Shown: in pieces, positions 44,590-53,509 of the stretch
Position numbering within the stretch: position 1 is the first letter of the stretch
How the letters are laid out: every line of letters starts with the position of its first letter
From: Oscillospiraceae bacterium
GTDB lineage: Bacteria > Bacillota > Clostridia > Saccharofermentanales > Saccharofermentanaceae
Direction of reading: 5' to 3'
Assembly (NCBI GenBank): GCA_902764825.1
Contig: CACWXL010000003.1
Span: 248,001-312,000 of the forward strand
Length of the DNA stretch: 64,000 nt
Notes under the pieces: generated by a model
Told to the model about the DNA's origin: nothing
Databases searched by the model: none
What the model saw: the letters and a program-made list of their open reading frames with translations, nothing else
Translations under genes and position numbers: made by a program

Positions 44590-44607
44590 TCTTCGGAAGG
44601 ATAACCC

Positions 44608-45393
44608 ATGTCAGACATTCTCGAACAGATCGCTGAACATAACAGAACGATATATCTCGATAAGAAGCTTGATATACCGGTCTCGAAAATGATGGATATG
44701 GCATATGCCGCATCCGGCACCGATTTTGCATTCGAGAAGAAGCTTAAAGAAGACGGCATGAGCTTTATCTGCGAGTGCAAGAAAGCGTCGCCTTCCAAAG
44801 GCATCATCGCTCCTGAATTTCCATATCTCGATATCGCGAAAAGCTATGAGCAGGCAGGCGCTTCCTGTATCTCGGTCCTCACAGAACCCAAGTGGTTCAT
44901 GGGCTCTCTTGATTATCTGGAAGAGATAGCTTCGGAGGTTCAGATCCCGGTCCTCAGAAAGGACTTCACGATCGATGAATACATGATCTTCGAAGCCCGC
45001 GCAAGAAAGGCATCCGCAGTCCTCCTTATCTGCTCGATACTTGATTCACAGACGCTTGGCAAATACATAAGGCTCTGCGATGAACTTGAGCTTACGGCTC
45101 TGGTCGAAGCACACGATAAGAACGAGTGTGACATGGCATTGGGTGAAGGCGCAAGAGTCATAGGCGTTAATAACCGCAACTTAAGAGACTTCACCGTAGA
45201 TCCCACGAACTGCTTAAGGCTCAGGGATTATGTCGGAGACAAGGCGCTTTTCGTTGCCGAGAGTGGCGTAAAGTGCAGGGAAGATGTAGCGGAATTAGAA
45301 CGCTCCGGAGTTGATGCGGTCCTTATCGGCGAATCTATGATGAGAGCTGAGGACAAGACGGCGTTCTTGAATTCTTTGAAAGGAATATCGTGA
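44608..45393 (+). CDS. trpC: indole-3-glycerol phosphate synthase
   Basis: TrpC closes the indole ring from CdRP. The 261-residue TIM barrel has the catalytic-site blocks FICECKKASPSKGII, PVLRKDFTIDEYMIFEAR, GVNNRNLRDFTVD and VAESGVK. GGAAGG precedes the ATG. It is a single-function enzyme, not the TrpC-TrpF fusion of enterobacteria. The stop overlaps the trpF start as TGATG. Confidence 0.97.
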   Translation: MSDILEQIAEHNRTIYLDKKLDIPVSKMMDMAYAASGTDFAFEKKLKEDGMSFICECKKASPSKGIIAPEFPYLDIAKSYEQAGASCISVLTEPKWFMGSLDYLEEIASEVQIPVLRKDFTIDEYMIFEARARKASAVLLICSILDSQTLGKYIRLCDELELTALVEAHDKNECDMALGEGARVIGVNNRNLRDFTVDPTNCLRLRDYVGDKALFVAESGVKCREDVAELERSGVDAVLIGESMMRAEDKTAFLNSLKGIS

Positions 45394-46010
45394 TGTTTAG
45401 CACTGAGATCAAGATCTGCGGTCTTACAAGACTCGAAGACGTAATCGCCGTCAACAGGTTCGGTGCAGATTATGCAGGCTTTGTTTTCTACAAAAAATCG
45501 AAGCGTTACGTAGATTCCTACAAAGCCGGTGAGTTGATAGAACTCTTAAGGTCTGATATAAAGTCTGTTGGTGTTTTCTTAGATGAGCCGATCGACAGCG
45601 TTATCTCTACTGCAAGGATAAGCGGAGTCGAGATGATCCAGCTTCACGGTCACGAGTCTGATGAATACGTCGAGTACGTCAAAAGGACTTTGGGACGTCC
45701 CGTTATCAAGGCTTTCAAGGCATCTGAAGAAGGTGCGCTTGAGAAGGCAGCTCTAAGCAATGCCGATTATGTCATGATCGACTCGGGTGCCGGAACGGGA
45801 AAGAAGTTCGACTGGAGCATCCTGAAGGACTTTAAGAGGGATTATTTCCTTGCAGGAGGACTGGATCCCGAATCCGTGGGGGAAGCCATAAGATTACTGG
45901 ATCCTTTCGCGGTCGATGTCAGTTCAGGCGTTGAGACAGACGGCATCAAAGACGTGGAAAAAATAGAAAAGTTTATAAAAGCAGTTAAGCATGGAGGTAG
46001 ATATGCCTGA
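45393..46010 (+). CDS. trpF: phosphoribosylanthranilate isomerase
   Basis: TrpF converts phosphoribosylanthranilate to CdRP. The start [10 protein letters not shown] carries the catalytic cysteine. [16 protein letters not shown] and VDVSSGVE, the last with the phosphate site, are present. The ATG at 45393 overlaps the trpC stop and has AAAGGA upstream; the GTG one codon earlier is less likely. The length is 205 residues. Its end overlaps trpB by 8 nt. Confidence 0.96.
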   Translation: MFSTEIKICGLTRLEDVIAVNRFGADYAGFVFYKKSKRYVDSYKAGELIELLRSDIKSVGVFLDEPIDSVISTARISGVEMIQLHGHESDEYVEYVKRTLGRPVIKAFKASEEGALEKAALSNADYVMIDSGAGTGKKFDWSILKDFKRDYFLAGGLDPESVGEAIRLLDPFAVDVSSGVETDGIKDVEKIEKFIKAVKHGGRYA

Positions 46011-47193
46011 TTCAAAAGGAAGATTCGGAATACACGGAGGTCAGTATATCCCCGAGACTCTGATGAATGCGGTAATAGAGCTTGAAGAGGCTTACAACCA
46101 TTATAAGAACGATCCCGAGTTCAATAAGGAACTCACGGAATTATTGAATGAATATGCCGGACGCCCGTCAAATCTCTACTATGCAGAGAAGATGACCAAG
46201 GACTTGGGCGGCGCAAAGATCTATCTCAAGAGAGAAGATCTTAACCACACAGGTTCCCACAAGATCAACAACGTGCTTGGTCAGGCGCTTCTTGCCAAGA
46301 AAATGGGCAAGACAAGACTCATCGCCGAGACAGGCGCAGGCCAGCATGGCGTTGCCACAGCAACAGCGGCAGCGCTCTTCGGAATGGAGTGCGTTGTCTT
46401 CATGGGCAAGGTCGACTGCGAGCGCCAGGCCCTGAACGTATACAGAATGAAGCTTTTGGGCGCTGACGTTGTGCCTGTAACATCCGGAACTGCAACCTTG
46501 AAGGATGCCGTCTCCGAGTGCATGCGTGAATGGACGACAAGGATCGACGACACCCACTACTGCTTAGGTTCAGTAATGGGTCCTCATCCTTTCCCGACTA
46601 TCGTAAGGGATTTCCAGGCTGTCATCTCACGTGAGTCTAAGGCTCAGGTGCTCGAAAAGGAAGGCCGCCTTCCTGATTATGTCCTCGCCTGCTGCGGCGG
46701 CGGTTCAAATGCGATCGGCTCTTTCTACCACTACATAGGAGATGAGGGCGTAAACCTCATCGGCTGCGAAGCTGCAGGCAGAGGTATCGATACCTTTGAG
46801 ACGGCTGCAACGATCAATACGGGCAAGCTCGGAATCTTCCACGGCATGAAGTCCTACTTCTGCCAGGATGAGTACGGCCAGATCGCTCCTGTTTATTCGA
46901 TCTCCGCAGGTCTTGATTATCCGGGCATCGGCCCCGAGCATGCGATGCTCCACGATACCGGCAGGGCACAGTATGTTGCCATTACGGACGATGAAGCAGT
47001 TAATGCATTTGAGTACCTGTCCAGAACAGAGGGCATTATCCCTGCTATCGAATCCGCGCACGCTGTTGCACATGCGATAAAGCTCGCTCCTACGCTTTCC
47101 AAGGATAAGATCATGGTCGTCACGATCTCCGGCAGAGGCGACAAGGACTGCGCTGCCATCGCACGTTACAGAGGGGAGAACATCAATGAGTAA
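46003..47193 (+). CDS. trpB: tryptophan synthase beta subunit
   Basis: TrpB condenses indole with serine using pyridoxal phosphate. Lys87 in [10 protein letters not shown] is the PLP lysine. [20 protein letters not shown] and the phosphate loop [10 protein letters not shown] are intact. The length of 396 residues indicates the standard TrpB1 form. The ATG at 46003 follows GGAGGT; an in-frame ATG at 45991 overlaps that ribosome binding site. It overlaps trpF and trpA by 8 nt each, which suggests coupled translation of the synthase subunits. Confidence 0.98.
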   Translation: MPDSKGRFGIHGGQYIPETLMNAVIELEEAYNHYKNDPEFNKELTELLNEYAGRPSNLYYAEKMTKDLGGAKIYLKREDLNHTGSHKINNVLGQALLAKKMGKTRLIAETGAGQHGVATATAAALFGMECVVFMGKVDCERQALNVYRMKLLGADVVPVTSGTATLKDAVSECMREWTTRIDDTHYCLGSVMGPHPFPTIVRDFQAVISRESKAQVLEKEGRLPDYVLACCGGGSNAIGSFYHYIGDEGVNLIGCEAAGRGIDTFETAATINTGKLGIFHGMKSYFCQDEYGQIAPVYSISAGLDYPGIGPEHAMLHDTGRAQYVAITDDEAVNAFEYLSRTEGIIPAIESAHAVAHAIKLAPTLSKDKIMVVTISGRGDKDCAAIARYRGENINE

Positions 47194-47962
47194 TATAGCT
47201 AAAGCATTTGAGAACGGCAAAGCGTTCATTCCTTTTATCACATGCGGCGATCCTGACCTTGAGACGACTGCAAAGTGCGTTGTCGAGATGCAGAAGGCCG
47301 GCGCATCCCTGGTCGAACTCGGCATTCCTTTCTCAGATCCGACCGCTGAAGGTCCGGTCATAATGGAGGCAAGCCTTCGCGCATTGGAAGCAGGCTGCAC
47401 CACGGATAAGGTTTTCGAGATGGTAAGAAAGCTAAGGACAGAACTGGGCGTAACTATCCCCATGGTCTTCATGACATACGCAAACGTCGTATTCTCATAC
47501 GGAATCGAGCGTTTCTGCCAGAAGTCATCTGAGGTCGGAATCGACGGTTTCATCCTGCCTGACGTGCCTTATGAAGAGAAAGATGAGTTCGATTCTGTCT
47601 GCAAAAATTACGGCATCGACCTGATCTCCCTTATCGCGCCCACATCCCACGAGCGCATCTCCATGATCGCGAAAGAGGCTTCAGGCTTCATCTACATCGT
47701 ATCGAGCCTCGGCGTCACGGGCGTCAGGAGCAATATTACGACTGATATCCCGTCACTCTGCGCTGCAGTCAAGTCATCAACGGACGTACCGTGTGCGATC
47801 GGCTTCGGAATCTCGACTCCCGAGCAGGCAGCTTCCATGTCCAAGAGCGCCGACGGCGTAATCGTAGGCTCTGCGATCGTAAAGATCGTCGCACAGTATG
47901 GCAAAGATGCTCCGGAGCAGGTAGGGGCATATGTAAAGTCGATGGTCGACGCTATTAAGTAA
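47186..47962 (+). CDS. trpA: tryptophan synthase alpha subunit
   Basis: TrpA releases indole from indole-3-glycerol phosphate and channels it to TrpB. The sequence has [22 protein letters not shown] and [10 protein letters not shown]. Glu44 corresponds to the conserved catalytic glutamate. Where E. coli has catalytic Asp60 (LADGP) this protein has Glu (TAEGP), a conservative change that I believe also occurs in other clostridial TrpA. The length is 258 residues. A strong terminator follows, ending the operon. Confidence 0.97.
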   Translation: MSNIAKAFENGKAFIPFITCGDPDLETTAKCVVEMQKAGASLVELGIPFSDPTAEGPVIMEASLRALEAGCTTDKVFEMVRKLRTELGVTIPMVFMTYANVVFSYGIERFCQKSSEVGIDGFILPDVPYEEKDEFDSVCKNYGIDLISLIAPTSHERISMIAKEASGFIYIVSSLGVTGVRSNITTDIPSLCAAVKSSTDVPCAIGFGISTPEQAASMSKSADGVIVGSAIVKIVAQYGKDAPEQVGAYVKSMVDAIK

Positions 47963-47998
47963 TTTCAAGCGCTAAATACACGAATTAACTGATAAAAG

Positions 47999-48032
47999 CA
48001 GGAGGACAGGGCTGTCCTCCTGTTGTTTTTTC
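47999..48032 (+). terminator. trp operon terminator
   Basis: CAGGAGGACA (47999-48008) pairs with TGTCCTCCTG (48013-48022), followed by TTGTTTTTT. Confidence 0.92.
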
Positions 48033-48061
48033 GCGTTTACCCAGTCTGTGACCTGTTCGGT

Positions 48062-48083
48062 GATGGTGTAAGATAGTACCATC
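48062..48083. promoter_or_regulatory. possible operator of the XRE regulator
   Basis: GATGGT (48062-48067) and ACCATC (48078-48083) form a dyad with 10 bp between, just upstream of the ribosome binding site. Autoregulation is plausible but unproven. Confidence 0.35.
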
Positions 48084-48105
48084 CCATCGTAAGGAGGTGC
48101 AGGAA

Positions 48106-48669
48106 ATGGACCAGATAAAGATCGGAGCTTTGCTTAAGGACTTAAGGAAAGAACGCAATCTTACTCAGGAACAGATCGCCGACAAGTTCGGTGTATCTCA
48201 AAGATCTGTATCGCGATGGGAAAACGGTAACACGATGCCCGACATCAGTATTCTGATCGAGCTTGCCGACTTCTATGACGTTGACCTTCGCGAGATATTA
48301 AAAGGCGAAAGGAAGGCTGTCAACATGAATGAGGACATGAAAGAAACACTGGAAATGGTGGCCGATTACAACAAAGAAGAGAAGAAAAGAATTGCAAAAT
48401 CCCTTCTGGGTAAGATCTGCGTGTGCGCAGCGGCATTCCTGATGCTGGCTGCAATAATTCTCTTCAATCTCGGCAACAACCTGTGGTGGCGTAGAGCTGC
48501 TGAACTTTGTTTTACATTGGGCATCACCTATGAGGTGTGCAATTTCTTCGAATTCCTTCAGCTGACCGGAAAGATCAGCAAGAAATCGGAAGGCAAAGTG
48601 ATCGCTGTGGTCATTGTTGTATTTATCTCTCTAGAACTGGCAGTTGCTCTGGTGGATCACTTCATCTGA
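48106..48669 (+). CDS. XRE-family regulator with C-terminal membrane helices
   Basis: A 187-residue protein. Residues ~8-65 are a Cro/C1-type helix-turn-helix (LLKDLRKERNLTQEQIADKFGVSQRSVSRWENG). A linker follows, and three hydrophobic segments (~105-125, 130-148, 165-185) place the C-terminus in the membrane. Membrane-tethered XRE regulators of this build are common in Clostridia and are thought to respond to envelope signals; the signal here is unknown. AAGGAGGTG lies 6 nt before the ATG at 48106. Confidence 0.85.
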   Translation: MDQIKIGALLKDLRKERNLTQEQIADKFGVSQRSVSRWENGNTMPDISILIELADFYDVDLREILKGERKAVNMNEDMKETLEMVADYNKEEKKRIAKSLLGKICVCAAAFLMLAAIILFNLGNNLWWRRAAELCFTLGITYEVCNFFEFLQLTGKISKKSEGKVIAVVIVVFISLELAVALVDHFI

Positions 48670-48715
48670 TTTTCATTTAGAACAGTTTCATGATATTTAA
48701 CAGGCGTTGTTCGAG

Positions 48716-48907
48716 TTCCAGGCGGAATTCCGGGCAGCGCCTGATGTCTTGCCTGGAGAATGGGGTAAAAACAGCCTGTTTTCAGGCGGAATGCCCGGCA
48801 GCGCCTGAAGTTTTGCCTGAAGTTTGGGGTAAAAACGGTCGAATTCCGGGCGGAATCCCGGGCACCGCCGTTGGTTTTGCCTGATTTTTGAGGAGTTTTC
48901 TTATCGT
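48716..48907 (+). repeat. three tandem 64-bp structured repeats
   Basis: Units start at 48716, 48780 and 48844, an exact 64-bp period. Unit 1 has TCCAGGC with GCCTGGA, and unit 2 has TTCAGGC with GCCTGAA, so the stem pairing is kept although the bases change. Unit 3 is degenerate. The segment TAAAAACGG, 34 nt, GGTTTTGCC spans units 2-3 and recurs with the same spacing on the minus strand at 31447-31574. It fills most of the gap after the XRE gene. Confidence 0.85.
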
Positions 48908-48937
48908 TTCCTGCAAATGTGAATTTTGACTTTATGA

Positions 48938-48970
48938 GGGGGGCTTTTTGATTGAAATGCCCCCTTTATT
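48938..48970 (+). terminator. terminator-like hairpin before the GGGtGRT operon
   Basis: GGGGGC (48939-48944) pairs with GCCCCC (48959-48964), followed by TTTATTTAT. It overlaps the next promoter. Confidence 0.55.
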
Positions 48971-48980
48971 TATATATAAT
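48952..48980 (+). promoter_or_regulatory. promoter of the NifU-like/GGGtGRT operon
   Basis: TTGAAA (48952-48957), a 17-bp spacer and TATAAT (48975-48980) are near consensus, in line with the optimised codon use of the genes it serves. Confidence 0.75.
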
Positions 48981-49043
48981 AACAACTCGGAAACTTTATT
49001 TCATTCCACCAACAAATTCCTTGAAAGGAAAGGAGAAATAGAC

Positions 49044-49736
49044 ATGATTTATTCAACAGAGATCAAGAACATGTGCTCTGTTCATCAGGGTGTTCATCAC
49101 GGTGCTGCACCGATCCCTGAGGAAGCAAAGTGGGTAAGCTCCAAGGAGATCAAGGACATCTCCGGATACACACACGGTATCGGCTGGTGTGCACCTCAGC
49201 AGGGCGCTTGCAAGCTCTCACTCAACGTTAAGGACGGTATCATCCAGGAGGCATTGGTTGAGACAATCGGCTGCTCCGGTATGACACACTCCGCTGCTAT
49301 GGCATCTGAGATCCTTCCCGGACTCACGATCCTTGAGGCTCTTAACACAGACCTCGTTTGCGATGCTATCAACACAGCAATGAGAGAGCTCTTCCTCCAG
49401 ATCGTTTACGGCAGAACACAGAGTGCTTTCTCTGAGGACGGACTCCAGATCGGTGCCGGACTTGAGGACCTCGGTAAGGGCGCACGTTCAATGGTAGGTA
49501 CAACATACGGCACACTCGCTAAGGGTCCCCGTTACCTTGAGCTCACAGACGGTTATATCACAGACCTCGCTATCGACGAGAATGACGAGATCATCGGCTA
49601 CAAGTTCGTTAACTTCGGTAAGATGATGGATTTCATCAAGAAGGGTGACGATGCCGCTACAGCTCTTCAGAAGGCTTCCGGCAAGTATGGACGTGTAGAT
49701 GATGCTGTTAAGTTCATCGACCCGCGTAAGGAATAA
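49044..49736 (+). CDS. NifU/IscU-like scaffold protein paired with GGGtGRT
   Basis: A 230-residue protein resembling the N-terminal scaffold domain of NifU/IscU. It has CAPQQGACKLSLNVKDGIIQEALVETIGCSGMTHSAAMASE-type cysteines (about residues 49-95) that could hold an iron-sulfur cluster. The C-terminal third has no recognised fold. It is commonly annotated next to GGGtGRT genes as an iron-sulfur assembly scaffold, though no classic isc/suf genes are present here. Codon choice is strongly biased, suggesting high expression. AAAGGAAAGGAG precedes the ATG at 49044. The GGGtGRT gene begins 13 nt after the stop. Confidence 0.72.
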   Translation: MIYSTEIKNMCSVHQGVHHGAAPIPEEAKWVSSKEIKDISGYTHGIGWCAPQQGACKLSLNVKDGIIQEALVETIGCSGMTHSAAMASEILPGLTILEALNTDLVCDAINTAMRELFLQIVYGRTQSAFSEDGLQIGAGLEDLGKGARSMVGTTYGTLAKGPRYLELTDGYITDLAIDENDEIIGYKFVNFGKMMDFIKKGDDAATALQKASGKYGRVDDAVKFIDPRKE

Positions 49737-49749
49737 GGAGGAATGACAA

Positions 49750-50772
49750 ATGGCAGATTTATTTGAATCATACGAGAGAAGACTCCCCCAGATCAACGCT
49801 AAGCTTGCTGAATATGGAATCGCTTCCATCGAAGAAGCTGAGAAGATCACAAAAGATGCAGGTCTTGATGTTTATCACCTCATCGAGGGCATTCAGCCTA
49901 TTTGCTTCGAGAACGCTAAGTGGGCTTACACTGTAGGCGCTGCTATCGCAATCAAGAAGAACTGCCGCAAGGCTTCCGATGCTGCTGCAGCTATCGGTGA
50001 AGGCCTCCAGGCTTTCTGCATTCCCGGTTCCGTTGCTGACAGACGTAAGGTAGGTCTTGGTCACGGTAACCTCGGTAAGATGCTCCTCGAAGAGGATACA
50101 GAGTGCTTCGCATTCCTCGCAGGCCACGAGTCTTTCGCTGCTGCTGAGGGCGCTATCGGTATCGCTGAGAAGGCTAACCGTGTTCGTCAGAAGCCTCTTA
50201 GAGTTATCCTTGACGGTCTCGGAAAGGACGCTGCTAAGATCATCTCCAGAATCAACGGCTTCACATATGTTGAGACAGAGTATGACTACAAGACAGGCGA
50301 GCTCAAGGAGCTCTCCAGAACATGCTACTCCAAGAATCCTGATTCTCCGAGAGCTAAGGTTAACTGCTATGGTGCAGACGATGTTCAGGAAGGTGTTGCT
50401 ATCCTCTGGAAGGAGAACGTTGACGTCTCCATCACAGGTAACTCCACCAACCCTACAAGATTCCAGCACCCTGTAGCAGGTACATACAAGAAGGAGCGCC
50501 TCGAGGCAGGCAAGAAGTACTTCTCTGTTGCTTCCGGCGGTGGTACAGGCCGTACACTTCACCCTGATAACATGGCTGCAGGTCCTGCTTCCTATGGTAT
50601 GACAGATACTATGGGCCGTATGCACTCTGACGCTCAGTTCGCAGGTTCTTCTTCAGTTCCGGCTCACGTTGAGATGATGGGTCTCATCGGTGCAGGCAAC
50701 AACCCGATGGTTGGTATGACTGTTTCCACAGCAGTATCCGTTGAGGAAGCTGCTAAGGCAGGCAAGTTCTGA
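49750..50772 (+). CDS. GGGtGRT family protein
   Basis: A 340-residue member of the GGGtGRT family, named for its motif SGGGTGRTLHPDN (about residues 260-272). The family has no established function. The chain also shows GHGNLGKMLLEEDTECFAFLAGHESFAAAEGA (~98-129), a His- and Cys-containing block that could be a metal or substrate site. The C-terminus is Gly/Met-rich. Codons are strongly optimised, as in the partner gene upstream, so the pair appears to be among the most highly expressed genes of the window. AAGGAGG precedes the ATG. A strong terminator follows, so the operon contains only these two genes. Confidence 0.85.
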   Translation: MADLFESYERRLPQINAKLAEYGIASIEEAEKITKDAGLDVYHLIEGIQPICFENAKWAYTVGAAIAIKKNCRKASDAAAAIGEGLQAFCIPGSVADRRKVGLGHGNLGKMLLEEDTECFAFLAGHESFAAAEGAIGIAEKANRVRQKPLRVILDGLGKDAAKIISRINGFTYVETEYDYKTGELKELSRTCYSKNPDSPRAKVNCYGADDVQEGVAILWKENVDVSITGNSTNPTRFQHPVAGTYKKERLEAGKKYFSVASGGGTGRTLHPDNMAAGPASYGMTDTMGRMHSDAQFAGSSSVPAHVEMMGLIGAGNNPMVGMTVSTAVSVEEAAKAGKF

Positions 50773-50799
50773 TCTTAAGAATAATCATTTGATGATATT

Positions 50800-50830
50800 G
50801 CCCCCGGAGTTATTCTCCGGGGGCTTTTCA
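50800..50830 (+). terminator. Rho-independent terminator
   Basis: GCCCCCGGAG (50800-50809) pairs with CTCCGGGGGC (50815-50824), followed by TTTT. Confidence 0.92.
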
Positions 50831-50894
50831 TTTTCGAAGGCCGTCAAATGTCAGAATGACTTTTTGAGAGGACTTATTTTATTGCTTTTGCGGT

Positions 50895-50923
50895 TTGAGA
50901 CGGCAAATCTCCAGTGCTATTAT
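50895..50923 (+). promoter_or_regulatory. promoter of the NhaC-family gene
   Basis: TTGAGA (50895-50900), a 17-bp spacer ending in TGC, and TATTAT (50918-50923) form an extended -10 promoter. It excludes upstream in-frame starts of the NhaC gene. Confidence 0.65.
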
Positions 50924-50951
50924 GGACTTATCCTTATTCCCGGAGGTTTTT

Positions 50952-52592
50952 ATGGACGCTGAATTTGTTCCTATTTTGTTCAACACCTTTTGGGCGCTTG
51001 TTCCGCCGCTTGTTGCGATCGTGCTGGCGCTTATCACCAAAGAGGTTTACAGTTCTCTCTTTGTCGGAATCTCAGTCGGCGGTGTTCTTTATTCGCTGAC
51101 TTATACGGCATCAGGCAGGATCGTTATAAATCCTGTAGTCGCATTGGAACATGTTTTCCAGAAAGGTATCATAGGTTCGCTTTCCGATCCTTATAATGTT
51201 GGAATCCTGGTATTCCTTGTATTCCTCGGAATAATCGTCTCCTTGATGAATAAGGCGGGCGGTTCTGCCGCGTTCGGCAACTGGGCTTCCACTCACGTAA
51301 AGTCCAGAGTAGGTTCCCAGCTTGCTACGATCGGTCTGGGCGTATTGATCTTTATCGATGACTACTTTAACTGCCTGACAGTCGGTTCAGTTATGAGACC
51401 TGTTACTGACAGACAGAAGATCTCACGTGCTAAGCTCGCATATCTTATCGATGCTACTGCTGCTCCTGTCTGCATCATTGCACCTGTATCCTCATGGGCT
51501 GCTGCAGTATCAGGCTTCGCTCCGGAAGGCACAAACGGACTCATGCTCTTTATCAGAGCGATCCCTTATAACTACTATGCTTTGCTTACAATCCTTATGA
51601 TGGTCCTCATGGCTGTTTTCAAGATCGAATTCGGACCTATGGCACGTCATGAGAAGAACGCTAAGAACGGCGATCTTTTTACTGTAGATCCGCCCGTTCA
51701 GAAGGCAGAAGAGAATATCGAGAAGAAGGGCAAGGTTATTGACCTCGTTCTTCCTGTCGTTGTCCTTATCATCTGCTGCGTAATCGGAATGCTCTATACA
51801 GGAGGATTCTACGGTACTGAATTACAGGGCAATTTCTTTGAGAGATTCGTTGAAGCATTCGCTAACAGTGACGCTTCCGTTGGTCTTGCTTACGGCTCGT
51901 TCGGCGGCATCGTTTTCACAGTCATCTTCTATCTCTGCAGAAGAGTTCTTAAATTCAAGGACTGCATGGCCGGCGTTGAAGAGGGATTCAAGGCAATGGT
52001 CGCTCCTATCACTATCCTTACACTCGCATGGTCTTTGAAGGCTATGACCGAATCTTTGGGCGCAGCAGAATTTGTAGCAGGTATCGTAGAAGCATCCAAG
52101 GGTGACTTTAATATGCTGCTTCCTGCTATCATATTCCTCATTGCCTGCGGTCTTTCATTTGCGACAGGTACATCATGGGGTACATTCGGTATCCTCATTC
52201 CTATCACGCTTGAAGTATTCAAGCTTACGGATCCCGATCCGGCAAAGGCAACACTTGCTGTTATCTGCGTATCCGCATGTATGGCTGGTGCTGTTTGCGG
52301 CGATCACTGCTCACCGATCTCTGATACGACCATCATGAGCTCTGCAGGTGCACAGTGCAACCACATCGCTCACGTATCCACACAGCTTCCTTACGCGCTT
52401 ACCTGCGCAGCTGTGTCATTCATTACATATCTGGTTGCAGGTTTCGCCAAGAACGCTTTCATCTCGCTCTTTATCGGAATCGCCTTGATGGTAGGAATGG
52501 TTATCCTTCTGAAATATGTCTTCCCTACGACTGAGGTTGCTTCTGATTCTGCTTCTTCGAAGAAAGAGACTCCGACACCTGAGAAAGAATGA
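50952..52592 (+). CDS. NhaC-family Na+/H+ antiporter or amino-acid antiporter
   Basis: A 546-residue transporter of the NhaC superfamily with about twelve helices. Typical segments are LVFLGIIVSLMNKAGGSAAFGNWA, FIDDYFNCLTVGSVMRPVTDRQKISRAKLAYLIDATAAPV and, in the second half, GTSWGTFGILIPIT with CGDHCSPISDTTIMSSAGA. Members exchange Na+/H+ or malate/lactate or amino acids; the exact substrate is open. The ATG at 50952 has GGAGG 5 nt upstream. The last 68 bp, coding for a Ser/Lys/Glu tail, overlap the convergent DMT permease gene. Confidence 0.88.
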   Translation: MDAEFVPILFNTFWALVPPLVAIVLALITKEVYSSLFVGISVGGVLYSLTYTASGRIVINPVVALEHVFQKGIIGSLSDPYNVGILVFLVFLGIIVSLMNKAGGSAAFGNWASTHVKSRVGSQLATIGLGVLIFIDDYFNCLTVGSVMRPVTDRQKISRAKLAYLIDATAAPVCIIAPVSSWAAAVSGFAPEGTNGLMLFIRAIPYNYYALLTILMMVLMAVFKIEFGPMARHEKNAKNGDLFTVDPPVQKAEENIEKKGKVIDLVLPVVVLIICCVIGMLYTGGFYGTELQGNFFERFVEAFANSDASVGLAYGSFGGIVFTVIFYLCRRVLKFKDCMAGVEEGFKAMVAPITILTLAWSLKAMTESLGAAEFVAGIVEASKGDFNMLLPAIIFLIACGLSFATGTSWGTFGILIPITLEVFKLTDPDPAKATLAVICVSACMAGAVCGDHCSPISDTTIMSSAGAQCNHIAHVSTQLPYALTCAAVSFITYLVAGFAKNAFISLFIGIALMVGMVILLKYVFPTTEVASDSASSKKETPTPEKE

Positions 52593-53436
52593 TCGCGCCG
52601 AACATGATAAGGCATCCTGCCAGCTCTCTTGGCAGCATGTTCTCGTGAAGGATTATCGCAGCGGAAATGACTGCGAAAACCGACTCGAGACACATTAAAA
52701 GAGAGGCAACAACGGGACTTGCTTTTTTCTGTCCCAGTATCTGAAGAGTATACGCAATGCCGCAGCTCATTATTCCCGAATACAAAAGGGAAGGGGCTGC
52801 GGTTTTTATATCTGCTATTACAGGGCGCTCGAAAATGAACATCGCGACAATGGATATGATCGCAGCAACGAAGAACTGCATGAACGACAGCTGCACGCCG
52901 CTGGTCTTTCCGTCTTCGACGAACTTATCTATGAGCATTATCTGTACAGCATAGAAGATGGCGCAGATGAGCGCCAGGATATCGCCGAGATTGATGTTCG
53001 TGAGTTCAGACGGATTGATGCAGAGAAAGAAAAGACCGATAAGTCCGATGAAGATGGAGACCCATGTGAGCGCAGCGATCTTTTTCTTTAAGAACATGAC
53101 CGAGAAGAGCGGAACGAAGAACATATAGAACGCCGTTATGAAAGCGATCTTGCCTGATGTCGAATAGTAGAAAGCAAACTGCTGGAAGTTCTGTGCGAAT
53201 GAGAAGACGATACCGAGGATAAGACCCTTTTTAAGAGTTTCTTTGCTTAAGTCAAAACCCTTATTGATTATGAGCGTGAAGGGAAGAAGAAAGAGCATTC
53301 CGAGCGTGGTCCTTATTCCCGTGAATGTGAATGCGTCGATGCTCTGCATGCCGATCGACTGGGCAACAAAAGAAGAACCCCAGATGACGGCGGTGATGAG
53401 AAGCAGTATGACTCCCTGTGGCTTGGTCTTGCGCAT
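52525..53436 (-). CDS. EamA/DMT-family permease
   Basis: A 303-residue drug/metabolite transporter with ten predicted helices in two EamA repeats. Each repeat has a GxxF-type segment (WGSSFVAQSIGM; FYAVQIMLID). The C-terminus is a Gln/Lys tail. Substrate unknown; such proteins usually export amino acids or other small metabolites. AAAGGG lies 7 nt before the ATG at 53436. The 3' end overlaps the NhaC-family gene, and no terminator separates them. Confidence 0.88.
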   Translation of the reverse strand: MRKTKPQGVILLLITAVIWGSSFVAQSIGMQSIDAFTFTGIRTTLGMLFLLPFTLIINKGFDLSKETLKKGLILGIVFSFAQNFQQFAFYYSTSGKIAFITAFYMFFVPLFSVMFLKKKIAALTWVSIFIGLIGLFFLCINPSELTNINLGDILALICAIFYAVQIMLIDKFVEDGKTSGVQLSFMQFFVAAIISIVAMFIFERPVIADIKTAAPSLLYSGIMSCGIAYTLQILGQKKASPVVASLLMCLESVFAVISAAIILHENMLPRELAGCLIMFGAIILSQVSESLSSKKQNQKQPQS

Positions 53437-53509
53437 TTGGATCCCTTTCTGATAAGCAAGAGAAATATATATTAAAGGAATAGGTTTTGCAAGAAGGGAT
53501 AATGCGGAA

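Noticed and set aside
46705..47553. Long antisense open frame across trpB and trpA
   Set aside because: Both trp genes on the plus strand are intact and convincing. The antisense frame has no start signal.
49768..50625. 285-codon open frame antisense to the GGGtGRT gene
   Set aside because: It is a shadow of a gene with strong codon bias, has no ribosome binding site, and its product is an unlikely Ser/Leu/Cys mix.
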